Source: Lucifuga dentata (Eukaryota; Chordata; Actinopteri; Ophidiiformes; Bythitidae). From it: a stretch of DNA of 64,000 bases. Positions 54,813 to 64,000 of the stretch are shown here, one piece after another (position 1 is the stretch's first letter; each line of letters opens with the position of its first letter). The stretch is taken from the NCBI GenBank assembly GCA_014773175.1, contig VXCM01000722.1, forward strand, positions 1 through 64,000, read 5' to 3'. The notes beneath the pieces were generated by a model that searched no databases, was not told the origin of the DNA, and saw nothing but the letters and a program-made list of their open reading frames with translations. Made by a program: the position numbers and the translations under genes.

Positions 54813-56396
54813 CTATGCTATGTGAGCAGCATCTGTGAGGGTCTGTCCCACTGTCCTACTTCCATTTTTGAGAATCCCTTCAGTGGCAACATGACCCACG
54901 TTTATCATTGGAGCCTTTGGGCCTCTAATGTTTGAGTCGTCTGCCTGCAACTCTAAGAAAGCCACCCTCTTTCCGTTTGACCGCCTCTGTTCTGAATCTA
55001 CCTCTCTTGGATCCAAACAGATGATTGTAGCTTGTCCGCCACACCCTCTGGATGCCCTGCCTTTGCTTTCCCGGCATCGACATGGCGTGAGGTAAAGGTA
55101 AAGCAGCACCAGTATGATGCTGACCACGCAGGAAGCCAGGGTGGTGAATGCTGTGTTGAAATGCTCTGTGCCGCTGTGGGCCAGGCCACCAGTGGAAGTG
55201 ATGCTCAAGTTCCCGACCACCACCCTGACCTCCAGAGGCTTGCTGGGGTTGTAGTGGAGCCCACGGGCTGCCACGCACGAGTATGTGCCAGAATCCCCGA
55301 GGAGCGCCCCTTGGATTTCAAGGGTACCATTAGGCCAAACTACAAGGTGGTCACTAGGGTCATCTGCTGATGAATTGAGCACCATTTTGGGGGTAACCCA
55401 GAACAGCACCAGATCCTCTTGAACAGGGAAAGCCAACCCGGGACATGGCACTCTGAGCCAGTCACCCGGCTCAACCTGATGAGTTCCTGCCTTGAGATAG
55501 TTATCTGACACTCTTTGTTTCCTGCTCCTACACTTAATATCAGGTCCTGCACCATCCGTACCCAGTCTACATGGAGAGTCACCTCTGAAGTCCACCAATG
55601 GACGATATTGTTTCCTCACCCAGTATTCCAACATGGCGACTAAAGCACAGTCACAAGCCAAAGGATTCCCCTGCAAATAAATTCCACCTTGTTGATGGTT
55701 GGGAAGAGAGAGCAAGCTCTGGACAGGCAGCTGGGAGAGTTGATTGAATGACAGATCCAGGAAGGTCAGGTTATGAGGTCCTCTGGGTTCCTTGTAAAGC
55801 TCCAGGGGAAAAGATGTGAGTCTGTTCCCAGAGAGGTAGAGCTTCTGCAGTCTGCGAAGATCCCTGAAGGCCCCCTGGTTGATCTGGACAATCTGGTTGC
55901 CAAACAGCAACAGCTCCTCCAGTTCCTGCAAGCCATGGAAGATGGATGAATTCAGGACGGCAAGCAGGTTGGATGAGAGATCCAGGTGGAGAAGATGTGG
56001 TGTTAAGGTGAAGGAATCTGAATCAGTTTGGCTAATGGAGTTCCAGCTGAGAACCAGCACAGTGAGCCGGTCAAATGGCTGGACAATCCAGTCCACGGGC
56101 AGGGTGGTGAGCCTGTTGTGGCTCAGGTCCAACCGTGTGGCATATCTCGGGAGATCAGATGGTAGCATGGACAGATTGTGGCCGCTACAGGAAATGATAT
56201 CGCTGGCACAAACACAGCAGGGCGGGCAAGCTGCCATGGAGGGAGGGAAGGTAAGACAGGGGAAGAGGAGCAACACTGCAATGGCAGAGTTGCTATACCT
56301 GCCTCCATGATTGGTCTTATTTAAAAGCTGTGATGGAACGGGATACATCCTGCTGTTCTCCTCAGGCTGCATCTCATGTGTCGCTGGTGAACACAT
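54813..56396 (-). CDS. amigo2: AMIGO-family LRR/Ig adhesion protein, closest to AMIGO2
   Basis: Single-exon reading frame of 527 codons, the usual layout for AMIGO genes. Homophilic type I membrane adhesion protein of neurons. Hydrophobic signal region about residues 37-52; LRR N-cap cysteines 57-70 (CPPCCVCASDIISC); about six leucine-rich repeats at 86-236; LRR C-cap from NPLACDC (245-250); one Ig domain about 305-385 with Cys318 and the YSC cysteine at 374; membrane helix about 417-437 in FTTLASCVVSIILVLLYLYL. AMIGO2-like features are that helix, LQKLYLSGN, FPLELY, GKRVAFLE and EGILK. AMIGO1 is the alternative. The C terminus ends TDAAHIA and lacks the Ser-rich SVFSDTP tail I recall in AMIGO1/2. 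Start is uncertain: in-frame Met at residues 1, 9 and 17 all precede the signal region; the last (56348) gives the most usual signal peptide. Confidence 0.9.
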   Translation of the reverse strand: MCSPATHEMQPEENSRMYPVPSQLLNKTNHGGRYSNSAIAVLLLFPCLTFPPSMAACPPCCVCASDIISCSGHNLSMLPSDLPRYATRLDLSHNRLTTLPVDWIVQPFDRLTVLVLSWNSISQTDSDSFTLTPHLLHLDLSSNLLAVLNSSIFHGLQELEELLLFGNQIVQINQGAFRDLRRLQKLYLSGNRLTSFPLELYKEPRGPHNLTFLDLSFNQLSQLPVQSLLSLPNHQQGGIYLQGNPLACDCALVAMLEYWVRKQYRPLVDFRGDSPCRLGTDGAGPDIKCRSRKQRVSDNYLKAGTHQVEPGDWLRVPCPGLAFPVQEDLVLFWVTPKMVLNSSADDPSDHLVVWPNGTLEIQGALLGDSGTYSCVAARGLHYNPSKPLEVRVVVGNLSITSTGGLAHSGTEHFNTAFTTLASCVVSIILVLLYLYLTPCRCRESKGRASRGCGGQATIICLDPREVDSEQRRSNGKRVAFLELQADDSNIRGPKAPMINVGHVATEGILKNGSRTVGQTLTDAAHIA

Positions 56397-56443
56397 GTCA
56401 GGTTAATCCTGAGGCTGAACCTGTGCAGGACAGGTATCCTGGG
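56397..56443 (-). other. amigo2: 5' UTR part of the amigo2 coding exon and its acceptor
   Basis: On the - strand, a strong pyrimidine tract ending CTGTCCCCTTAG (56446-56457) gives an acceptor just before 56443, with 47 bases to the first ATG. This supports an intron in the 5' UTR, as in other AMIGO genes. Confidence 0.6.
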
Positions 56444-56663
56444 CTAAGGGGACAGGGAGAGGAAAGCAAACAAGGAAGGAAGAGAGGAAAGATAGAATGA
56501 AACTGCAGTTTTAATGTTTTTATATTACACCACTTGTTGCTAAAAGTACAGAACTTTGAGTTTCATGCAGTTTATTATATTATCACAAAAGAAGTAATAT
56601 CACATAATATTATAGTATTACATGTATCTGTGTTTTACCTTATTTTAAAGTATTTTTTAGGAT

Positions 56664-57210
56664 CTTCTTTTCCTTTCGGCTTTCCCTTCAGGGGTCACCA
56701 CAGCGAATCATCTGCCTCCATCTAACCCTATCCTCTGCCTCCTCTTCTCTCACACCAACTAACTTCATGTCCTCTTTCACTACATCCATAAATCTCCTCT
56801 TTGGTCTTCCTCTAGGCCTCCTGCCTGGCAGTTCCAACCTCAGCATCCTTCTACCGATATGTTCACTATCCCTCCTCTGTACATGTCCAAACCATCTCAG
56901 TCTGGCCTCTCTGACTTTATCTCCAAAACATCTAACATGCGCTGTCCCTCTGATGTACTCGTTCCTGATCCTATCCATCCTCGTCACTCCCAAAGAGAAC
57001 CTCAGCATTTTAGTCTCTGCTACCTCTAGCTCTGCCTCCTGTCTTTTCCTCAGTGCCACTGTCTCTAAGCCATACAACATCGCTGGTCTCACCACCGTTT
57101 TGTACACCTTTCCTTTCATTCTTGCCGAGACTCTTTTGTCACACATCACACCTGACACTTTTCTCCACCCATTCCAACCTGCTTGCACACGTTTCTTCAC
57201 CATTTTAAAG
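56664..57210 (-). mobile_element. 5'-truncated RTE-type LINE with 23-bp target duplication
   Basis: Identical 23-bp direct repeats at 56641-56663 and 57211-57233 (beginning TATTTTAAAGTATTT) flank it. On the - strand it ends GTGACCCCTGAAGGG then GAAAGGAAAAGAAG, the usual fish RTE-like 3' end. Low decay of both duplication and frame indicates a recent insertion. About 0.55 kb of the 3' end survives. Confidence 0.85.
56688..57203 (-). pseudogene. C-terminal fragment of LINE reverse transcriptase ORF
   Basis: 171 codons without a stop: VQAGWNGWRKVSGVMCDKRV, MLYGLETVALRKRQEAELEV, KMLRFSLGVTRMDRIRNEYI, REARLRWFGHVQRRDSEHIG and GRRPRGRPKRRFMDVVKEDM. This is the region after the polymerase core in RTE-type LINEs. 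It lacks endonuclease and catalytic domains, so it is a dead fragment. Confidence 0.85.
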
Positions 57211-57671
57211 TATTTTAAAGTATTTTTTAGGATATTCTGTAAAATCTGGCCAGTGACTACAGATGAAAACCATCCTTTTTTTAGTATAATATATATTAAT
57301 ATAAACTAAAAATTATATTATATATTTTTTAAATAAATGGAAAAACAGAAAATAACTTAAAAGATGATATTTTGCTGGCTGAAGCTTCTTTAAGTCTTCA
57401 TATAATAAATGTATTTCCACTTATTCCCTCATAATTTTACATTTGACCATTATATTTATGAATATATATATATTTATAACATATATTGTAGTTATCCACA
57501 TTGATGTGTATTAACATCTGTTGGCATCATCTGTAACAACTGTTAGTAATTGCAGAAACAACTTAATCCACACAGTAGTAATTTATACTCTTTCCCCATA
57601 TTAGCCATCAATACATCATTGATTTTATAATGCCACAAGTATTTTAATTCAATTTTATGCTTTTGTTTAGT

Positions 57672-57672
57672 T

Positions 57673-57705
<33 letters not shown>

Positions 57706-57754
57706 CATCCATCCATCCATCCATCCATCCTTCTATCTATCTATCTATCTATCT
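57672..57754 (+). repeat. Compound ATCT/ATCC microsatellite
   Basis: (TATC)n, then (CATC)n, then (TATC)n. Confidence 0.95.
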
Positions 57755-58207
57755 GATAGCAGAATCTTCTATTATTCAATGGAGAAATATAATACCAAAC
57801 TATAATCATGCAATCATTAAATATTTATGAAATAATTAAATATCCTATCATTCAAAATTTTCCCACTTCATGGAGGGAGCAATCAGGTTGTGAAACTGTG
57901 ATCATAATTAAGTGTTTTACTTACAGAAGTGAGATTATTACATTAAAAATAATACAAATAAAAGCCAGAAATGTTATATATAGAATGTGTGGCAGAATAA
58001 ACTGGGTTATGAAATTTAAGGAGATATAAGGTGAAGGGAAAGAGAATAAATTAGTGTTATTGGTTATTAATGCCATACCTGCCTGCATTAATCACCTGTC
58101 ATTTCCTTTACCTCACACGCAGTTTTGCACAGTTGACGAACAAAACAAAACCACAGAATTTTACGACTTTTGGGCAAAAACAGAATGAACCTAACGGAGC
58201 AGCTTAC

Positions 58208-58330
58208 CTTTACGAGGTTTACGACGCGATTTTCCGACGCGATGGACCGCGTCCCATTTCTGAATCCTAAAATCCTGACGGCAACTTCCCTCTTTGAGAA
58301 GTAGGACGCATCCTCCCTGCTGGAGATCCA
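58208..58330 (-). other. amigo2: Candidate non-coding first exon of amigo2
   Basis: On the - strand a CpG-rich segment ends in the donor AAAG|GTAAGC at 58208/58207, then about 1.76 kb to the acceptor at 56444. It holds a 12-codon upstream ORF (about MGRGPSRRKIAS). A GA microsatellite with an assembly 'n' lies just upstream. Position, composition and donor fit a 5' UTR exon and promoter; upstream limit unknown. Confidence 0.45.
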
Positions 58331-58362
58331 CAGAGGAGAGAGAGAGAGAGAGAGAGAGACGG
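58331..58362 (+). repeat. GA microsatellite with assembly gap
   Basis: (GA)n just upstream (on the - strand) of the amigo2 candidate first exon, with 'n' at 58363. Confidence 0.9.
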
Positions 58363-59058
58363 NTTCACCTGTAGGTCGGCTTTGCGTGGGTGTGGGTGGG
58401 TCCCAGCAGCAGCCAATAAATACTTGATGTGGTTGCTGCCAGGAGCAGAAAGAGAAGCTAGGAAATGAAAAAGTGGATCAATAAGAAGTAATTGTTTTCA
58501 AATAATTATTTTCCCCAAAGTTCACTTCCATATATTAACTGGAAAACATGCCCCATTAATAATATGCATACCCCATACATAAATACATATTGCATAAATG
58601 AATACATGCTGCAATGTAATTATCCTGCAAAAGCTTTTATTTACAAATTTATGCAACTTTTGATGTTAAACATTCACACAATCAATTTTTTTGACATGCA
58701 CAAAAAAAAAAAAAAAAAAAATCAGTCATAAAACAAAAGAAAAAATGTAGGTAAAAAAGACCATGGAGACCAATGAGACTATTCATGTAAAAGTCAGGAA
58801 AAAAATTACAATAAATTAAAATAGCATAAAATAAAATACAACTCATTCTACCTGATTGTTCTAATTTCTTTAAGAAATCGAGCTTTGTTTGGACTCATCA
58901 AACCTCTTAAATAACTGCAAATAAATACAATATTATTTTTGTCTTATTACAAAGCTTTAAACCAAAACGACTCTTAATGTGATTTTTTTGTGTTTGTTTT
59001 ACTCTCTAAAATTAAATTACCTTAATGTATGGTATGTTGAATGCTTTATTTGCATGTT

Positions 59059-59059
59059 T

Positions 59060-59091
<32 letters not shown>

Positions 59092-59092
59092 T
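59059..59092 (+). repeat. CTTT microsatellite
   Basis: (CTTT)n of about 32 bases. Confidence 0.95.
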
Positions 59093-59496
59093 TTTAGAAA
59101 AAATGACTTGAGACTCCAGATGGTTAAATAAAAACATAATACCTCTGAATCAAGGCAATGCTCTGTGTTTAGTCTTTCAACTTATTTCATCTTGTAAAGA
59201 AGATGAATAGTGTACGACACCAGGTTAAAAGCAATACTTTCATAAGAAATATTTCTATGAAACCACAAGAAGATTATATCACATTTATTGAAAATAGCCA
59301 TGGAAAGTTTGCTGCTGAAAGCCCTGTTATATAACCTGAATACATATGGAAGTCTAAAACATATTTTTCCCACCTTTATGCCCTCATAGCTTTTCAGCTG
59401 CAAAATGCCACAAATGTTCGTAATTCCTGTTGAATTCAGGCTCCGTTTGTGCTCATTTGCTCAACAGACAGTAAAAATGTTTTACATCAATGATTT

Positions 59497-59533
59497 CTTT
59501 AATGAGTCTTTTTGAAAAAAAGACTCATTAAAG
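59497..59533. repeat. Near-perfect hairpin, 17-bp arms
   Basis: Arms CTTTAATGAGTCTTTTT (59497-59513) and AAAAAGACTCATTAAAG (59517-59533) around 3 bases. Confidence 0.9.
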
Positions 59534-59819
59534 TTCCTGCAGTTTTCTGTCCATGGAAAGTTTATATGAAAATGGATTCTAAGAGAGTAAAATTTGACCA
59601 CTTTATCATTTAAACCAAGCAGAAACAGCATTTTTTTTTTTTATTTGTCTTCAACAACAACAACATGTTCCACAAGTATTTAAACGCACCGCTGCCTTGA
59701 CTGATGGGATTTAACAATGAAAATGGTTTACCTTTGTTAAAATGGAGAAACCTATTTATCTTAGACTATGAAGATCAAAATACACTTAGCACTTCATAAG
59801 TTTGACACCACCCATGTGT

Positions 59820-60320
59820 TTAAAGGACCATACGAACGATTTTACATATTTAAGCTCAGTACGTACTACTCCATACAAGTTGTATATTACTGGCAACCAA
59901 TTTCCAGTACATAAAACTGTCTTTAGTTTTCCTGTTATTTATTTATTTTTTTTTTACAAATCCCCTAACCTTTCAAATTCAAATGCTCAGGTGATGCAGC
60001 CACCTTAAAATTCCATGTTTCACCTGTTATTGCTTTTGCATGACTGTAGAAGGCATAGTCAACTTCGTCTTTTCCTGGGACTATATTCACTGGCGGAAAC
60101 ATACATTGTCTTCCGTGCAGCTCTGTGGTGGACCATTTAAATAAAGTTACTTTGACAAAAATAAATAAATAAATAAATAAATAATAATAATAGATATAGT
60201 GATCGCTGTGATGGTTACCTATCTCAAGTCTCTATAATACTTTCAAGTCTCTATAAGTTGATTTTAATAGCGCACAAGAATGAAGTGAAACCAAAAACAC
60301 TCTGGAAGGTAAGAAAGAAG
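59820..60320 (+). repeat. MITE family A copy, right end lost
   Basis: Starts TTAAAGGACCATACGAACG; interior GGGACTATATTCACTGGCGG and AAATAAAGTTACTTTGACAA. Contains an AAAT microsatellite (60157-60190). Confidence 0.65.
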
Positions 60321-60544
60321 TACTAAATTAGGGTTTTAGAAGAGAGAGGTTCCACTTTAACTGGAATAAGGGATTATCTTTTTCTCCCCAAAAGTCTTCT
60401 AAATCAGAGAGATGTTGTAGCTCAAAATCTTGTCTAAAGTCTTAAAAAATGATTTTAGGTGGTTGTATGCTGTCTGAAATATATAACTTTCTCTATTCAG
60501 CTGCTTTCTCTCTATTCTGATTCAAGATGCTTACCACCATATGT

Positions 60545-60632
60545 GCACTGTGTGTGCTTGTGTGTATGCATGTGCGTGTGTGCATGTGCGTGTGCGTGTT
60601 GGTATGTGCATGTGGGTATGTGTGTGTGTGTG
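60545..60632 (+). repeat. GT-rich microsatellite
   Basis: (GT)n mixed with GCATGT and GCGTGT units. Confidence 0.9.
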
Positions 60633-61166
60633 AGCAGATGTTGCTTTCATACCACATGAAAATCCTCCTCCAGCTAATCAGTTTGTCAAGGTTGTGCACT
60701 GAAAGCACTCAAAGCACTCAAAGCATTTTTCCTCTCTTATTCAGTCTTGTGGATTCTTCGCCGTGGCAACCAACAATTCAATACCTCACAAAAAAAAAAA
60801 AAAAANAAAAAAAAAAAAAAAAATCAAAAAATCGACTGAATTCTCATTTCTGAAGATGACTCAATTCCATTAGCTGTAGGGAAGCGAGAATGAGGCCTGT
60901 TCCCCTATAATCCTGACTTCAGTCTAATCACAATGCACTTGTAATTATGAGCTTCCCACCCGGGACGCCATGACAGACAAATCGTTGCGTGTTTCCATGG
61001 CGCCAACCATGAAAGAGATCGGCCTATGGGGATTCTACCAGAGTGTCCATCTTTGCTTCAAATCACACACTCAGGTTGTTGATATTGCCGAAATTAGGAG
61101 CCAAATAGATCCCGCTGACACCATATAAATGATCTTTCTCATTTTAGATATCTTTTTTCTCTACTA

Positions 61167-61333
61167 TTAAAGGACCATATCAGTGATTTTTGCATGTGTA
61201 AGCCCAGTAAAACTACCCACATACATTACATACACTACTGACAACTAATTTCTAAAACATAAAATTATATTTAAATTTTCATGGTATTTATATGTTGAGC
61301 TCAAACATGCACGATCGCTGGTATGGCCTTTAA
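61167..61333 (+). repeat. MITE family A deletion derivative (167 bp)
   Basis: Both ends kept (TTAAAGGACCATATCAGTG and CGCTGGTATGGCCTTTAA), TTAA at both edges, most of the interior missing. Confidence 0.75.
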
Positions 61334-61746
61334 TATGACAGCAGAGACATACCTACAGTATGTAACCTGACGGCTTTGCATGACATTTAGTTGATGACAT
61401 CAGGAAATTTAAGAGTGTTGGTTGCTAAAAATATCAGTAGAATCGATGAAGACGATGACATATCCTTAAAACCTTATTTAAAAGGGTAAGTAATTTTTAT
61501 TGCTACATGCTCTGTTGTGCTCTTTTGAACTCTTTTGAGATTTTTGAGGCGCTGAGGTGTTTCATTATGGGAATCATGAATAAATAAATGATTCAATGAT
61601 AAAACATCTGTCAGTGACAGACGGAACACCCCCACCCCACGTCATATTACCACAGTCAACAACTACCCTGAACACACCATTTTCTCCTGAGGGGAAGGAA
61701 CTCAGGATTAGGGATTATTTTACCTCTTAAAATCTTGTTTTTCCCC

Positions 61747-62074
61747 TTAAAGGACAATACTGGTGATTTTGCCAACCATTTTATTATTATTATTATTATT
61801 ATTGCTAGTATTATTTTAGGTTTTTTGTTATTTTGCCACATCCCTTAATCTATCAAAATCAGAGCTCAGGTGATAAATCCACCTTAAAATTCAGTGTGTG
61901 TATCATCTGACCATTTGAATTTGAAAGATTAGGGGATTTAAAAAAAAAAAAAAGTAGCAGAAAAACTAAAAGATGGTTTTATGTTTTGGAAATTGTCAGT
62001 AATGGAATGTATATGCGGGTTGTATTTATTCTGTTTAAACAATATGTTCAAGTGTTCAAAATCTAGTCCTTTAA
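61747..62074 (+). repeat. MITE family A fold-back copy (328 bp)
   Basis: Left arm TTAAAGGACAATACTGGTG to about 61900; the right arm from there to ATCTAGTCCTTTAA is roughly its inverse (for example CACCTTAAAATTCAG then GATTAGGGGATTT and GGTTTTATGTTTTGGAAAT). TTAA at both edges. Confidence 0.65.
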
Positions 62075-62408
62075 GTTTATTAGAATTCCAAGATTTTAAA
62101 GGGACATGAAATATAGTGAATAATTCAATGCGGAATGACTTTGCTGTGTGAGTTTTAATTGCAGGAAGCATTCGTTACTCTTGATTTAAAACCTCTAAAT
62201 GCACAACTAGTGGAACAAATAGTGGTCAAACTCTATGTTTACCGCCACCGTCGCTGTTATTGTGGGGAAACAGCGCTCTCAGGTGGACAGATGGTGTATT
62301 GCTACCTACTGCACTTTTATTTATATGCTGTGCTGACATTCCTAAATATTTGGTTTCACAGTATCAATGTAGTTTAGTAGAATGAAAGTTAATAGAGTCA
62401 TATGATAT

Positions 62409-62560
62409 TAAAGGAGACATATTTTCTAGATTTCCGTTTTCTTAATTTCATTTTGCGGTTTAAATGGTGACTTTGTAATGCTTTAACATGCAAAAATGCA
62501 GTGATCCACTTCTACTCTCCATTTGCAGCACCGCACATTTGCAGCTACTAGCTGTTAAGT
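62409..62560 (+). repeat. MITE family B fragment
   Basis: TTAAAGGAGACATATTTTC, then a TGTAATGCTTTAACATGCAA block and GCAGCACCGCACA, matching the left half of family B. Confidence 0.5.
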
Positions 62561-63069
62561 TTCAATATAATTTGCTTATTTTGGAATAAAACACTTCATA
62601 ATATTCATTGATGTGAAAATCCCAAAGAGAAAATCCTCTGTATGGTAGATTATGATACACATATTTCTCTTTGTTACTCAATGAGCACACATCTGTGTTT
62701 GTATTTGTGTAGCTGTATGAAAGTGTATATTTAGGTGTGTGTTTTTCAGCTTGTTTATCAGCATGTGTACGTGTGTGTGTATGTGTGGCCCTTCTTTTCG
62801 GGGATTATTTTCCTTCATGTGTGCTCGTGGTGGCAACTGTGTGAGGTGAAAAGGGCTGAACATGTCATACGTCATGCTATCATCACTGTGTGTGCCTTGT
62901 AATAAACAAAGACACGCACACACAAACACACACACACTATGCATGCACATATGCGCGCACACACCCCTCACTCTTGTATCCAGCAGCCAGTGGGAACAGG
63001 TGAAGCTTAGTTTAGGAGGGTTCACATTCCAGGTAGGTAACTTGAGGTTTGACTGTCCTTGAGTGAAAC

Positions 63070-63557
63070 TTAAAGGACCACATCAATGATTTTGCATGTT
63101 TGAGCCCAATAAATACAACCTGCATACACGTTACTTTACTGACAACAAATTTCCAAAACATAAAACAGTATTTTTGTTTTCCTGTTATTTTTCTAAATCC
63201 CCTAAGCTTTCAAAATCAAATGTTCAGTTAAAAATCTAAGTTTTGCCTGCTAACACTGTTTCACGATTGTAGAAGGCACAGTCATTTCTCAGTAAAAGCC
63301 GTCTTCACCTGGGACTATATTCCCTAGTGGAGACATAAATTGTCTTTCGTGCAGCTCCATGCTGTATCATCCAAAAAAAAAAAAAAAAAAAANAAAAAAA
63401 AAAAAAAAAAAACTTCACCAAAAAGAATTAATAGACATTGTGTTTGCTGTGATGGATTACATATTTCAAGCATGCTTCAAGCTTCTACAAGTTGATTTTT
63501 AAAGCTGACTGGAATGAACTGAAACTGATCCTTAAACTACTTGAAATGGTCCTTTAA
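63070..63557 (+). repeat. MITE family A copy (488 bp)
   Basis: TTAAAGGACCACATCAATG at the left, GAAATGGTCCTTTAA at the right, TTAA at both edges. Interior has a poly(A) with 'n' at 63393. Confidence 0.7.
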
Positions 63558-63758
63558 ATATTTCAGAATGTTTTCTGTAACTAAAATACGAGGATGAGGA
63601 TGATACAGGATCATGCAGCATTGATGAAAGCACGTGCCCTCTGACTGCTTCCTATTTTCTCATAATGTTCTCCTGAAAACTGGTTGTATCATTATTATTT
63701 GGGTGATACATGATTGAAAGCAGCTTTAGATTTTGTTTTTTTCTCTGACTTCCATCAG

Positions 63759-63799
63759 ACCTTCAGAGGATCACCTTCACTCGTGGTCAGTTCAAAAAG
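63759..63799 (+). other. Isolated exon-like segment
   Basis: 41 bases between an acceptor (pyrimidine tract, CCATCAG) and a donor (AAG|GTAAAA). One frame reads LQRITFTRGQFKK. Could be an exon of a gene continuing past the right edge, but the other frames are open too and nothing is recognised. Confidence 0.2.
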
Positions 63800-64000
63800 G
63801 TAAAAGAGTCAAATCCAAAAATATAATGTTGACAGGAAAGTGGCGGGGGGCCCATGTTGCAGGTGGCGGCCGTTCAGACAAAACGTTAAACCACACACTC
63901 GATCACTAAGAAGCGTGTCATCTGCAGCTCAGGAAACAAAAACATTCTTGCTGAGGGACTTCTCAGTCCCCCCTCCTCTGGATGGCGGCGCNCTCAGGAA

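Larger units (their letters stand above)
56447..58207 (-). other. amigo2: amigo2 5' UTR intron (candidate)
   Basis: 1.76 kb between the proposed donor and acceptor. Contains the RTE LINE fragment and an ATCT/ATCC microsatellite. No coding exon. Confidence 0.45.
58364..64000. other. DNA upstream of amigo2, no supported gene
   Basis: 5.6 kb. The first 150 bases may include the amigo2 promoter. Contains a CTTT repeat (59059-59092), a 17-bp-arm hairpin (59497-59533), four MITE A copies, MITE B pieces at 62097 and 62409-62560, GT/CA repeats at 60545-60632 and 62905-62965, poly(A) with 'n' at 60806 and 63393, and an isolated exon-like segment at 63759-63799. Confidence 0.6.

Noticed and set aside
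55032..56310. Several + strand open frames of over 100 codons
   Set aside because: Shadows of the amigo2 coding exon.
56767..57309. 180-codon open frame on the + strand
   Set aside because: Antisense of the RTE LINE reverse-transcriptase fragment, which gives the meaningful protein.
57672..57754. Regular short repeat that might suggest a CRISPR array
   Set aside because: A four-base microsatellite with no spacers, in a vertebrate genome.
60459..60708. Cys/Val-rich and His/Thr-rich open frames
   Set aside because: Translations of a GT/CA microsatellite.

Overview
The window is vertebrate nuclear DNA, almost certainly from a teleost fish. It has small exons with GT/AG borders in long AT-rich introns, abundant CA/CT microsatellites, and fish-type transposons (hAT elements with 8-bp target duplications, 5'-truncated RTE and I-clade LINEs, L2-type LINE 3' ends, many small MITE-like repeats). 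Nothing prokaryotic, viral or CRISPR-like is visible. Sixteen single 'n' characters, mostly inside homopolymers or simple repeats, look like closed assembly gaps.

Two protein-coding genes can be supported. The first fills about 3.2-45.7 kb on the + strand and is an anoctamin (TMEM16) gene, closest by recall to ANO4. I resolved 28 coding exons whose splice phases agree from end to end. Exons 5-28 encode the conserved anoctamin protein: the N-terminal cytosolic domain, ten membrane segments, the acidic calcium-site residues and the C-terminal EWP tail. Exons 1-4 encode a proline/serine-rich N-terminal extension that I do not recognise. Exons 2-4 are all multiples of three bases long and all phase 1, so they can be skipped or started within without breaking the frame. 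Counted from the first ATG the protein would be 1145 residues; from an ATG in exon 4 it would be 923, close to the 955 residues of human ANO4.

The second gene, at 54.8-58.3 kb on the - strand, is an AMIGO-family neuronal adhesion protein (LRR plus Ig plus one membrane helix) in a single 527-codon coding exon, most like AMIGO2. A likely non-coding first exon lies near 58.2-58.3 kb. The two genes are convergent, with about 9 kb of repeat-rich DNA between their 3' ends. A young RTE LINE fragment sits in the AMIGO 5' intron.

The rest is intron and intergenic DNA. Its notable contents are a decayed 2.7-kb hAT transposon with a BED-finger relic that was later hit by an I-clade LINE (5.66-8.36 kb); two smaller hAT derivatives (37.8-38.2 and 49.2-49.7 kb); two MITE-like families with TTAA at their ends, present in about eleven and nine copies or fragments; an L2-type LINE split by another insertion (9.6-10.3 kb); and a CT/GT microsatellite cluster at 17.6-18.9 kb next to a possible alternative first exon. 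I found no convincing new multi-gene system. The most informative observations are the modular ano4 5' end and the layered transposon history.
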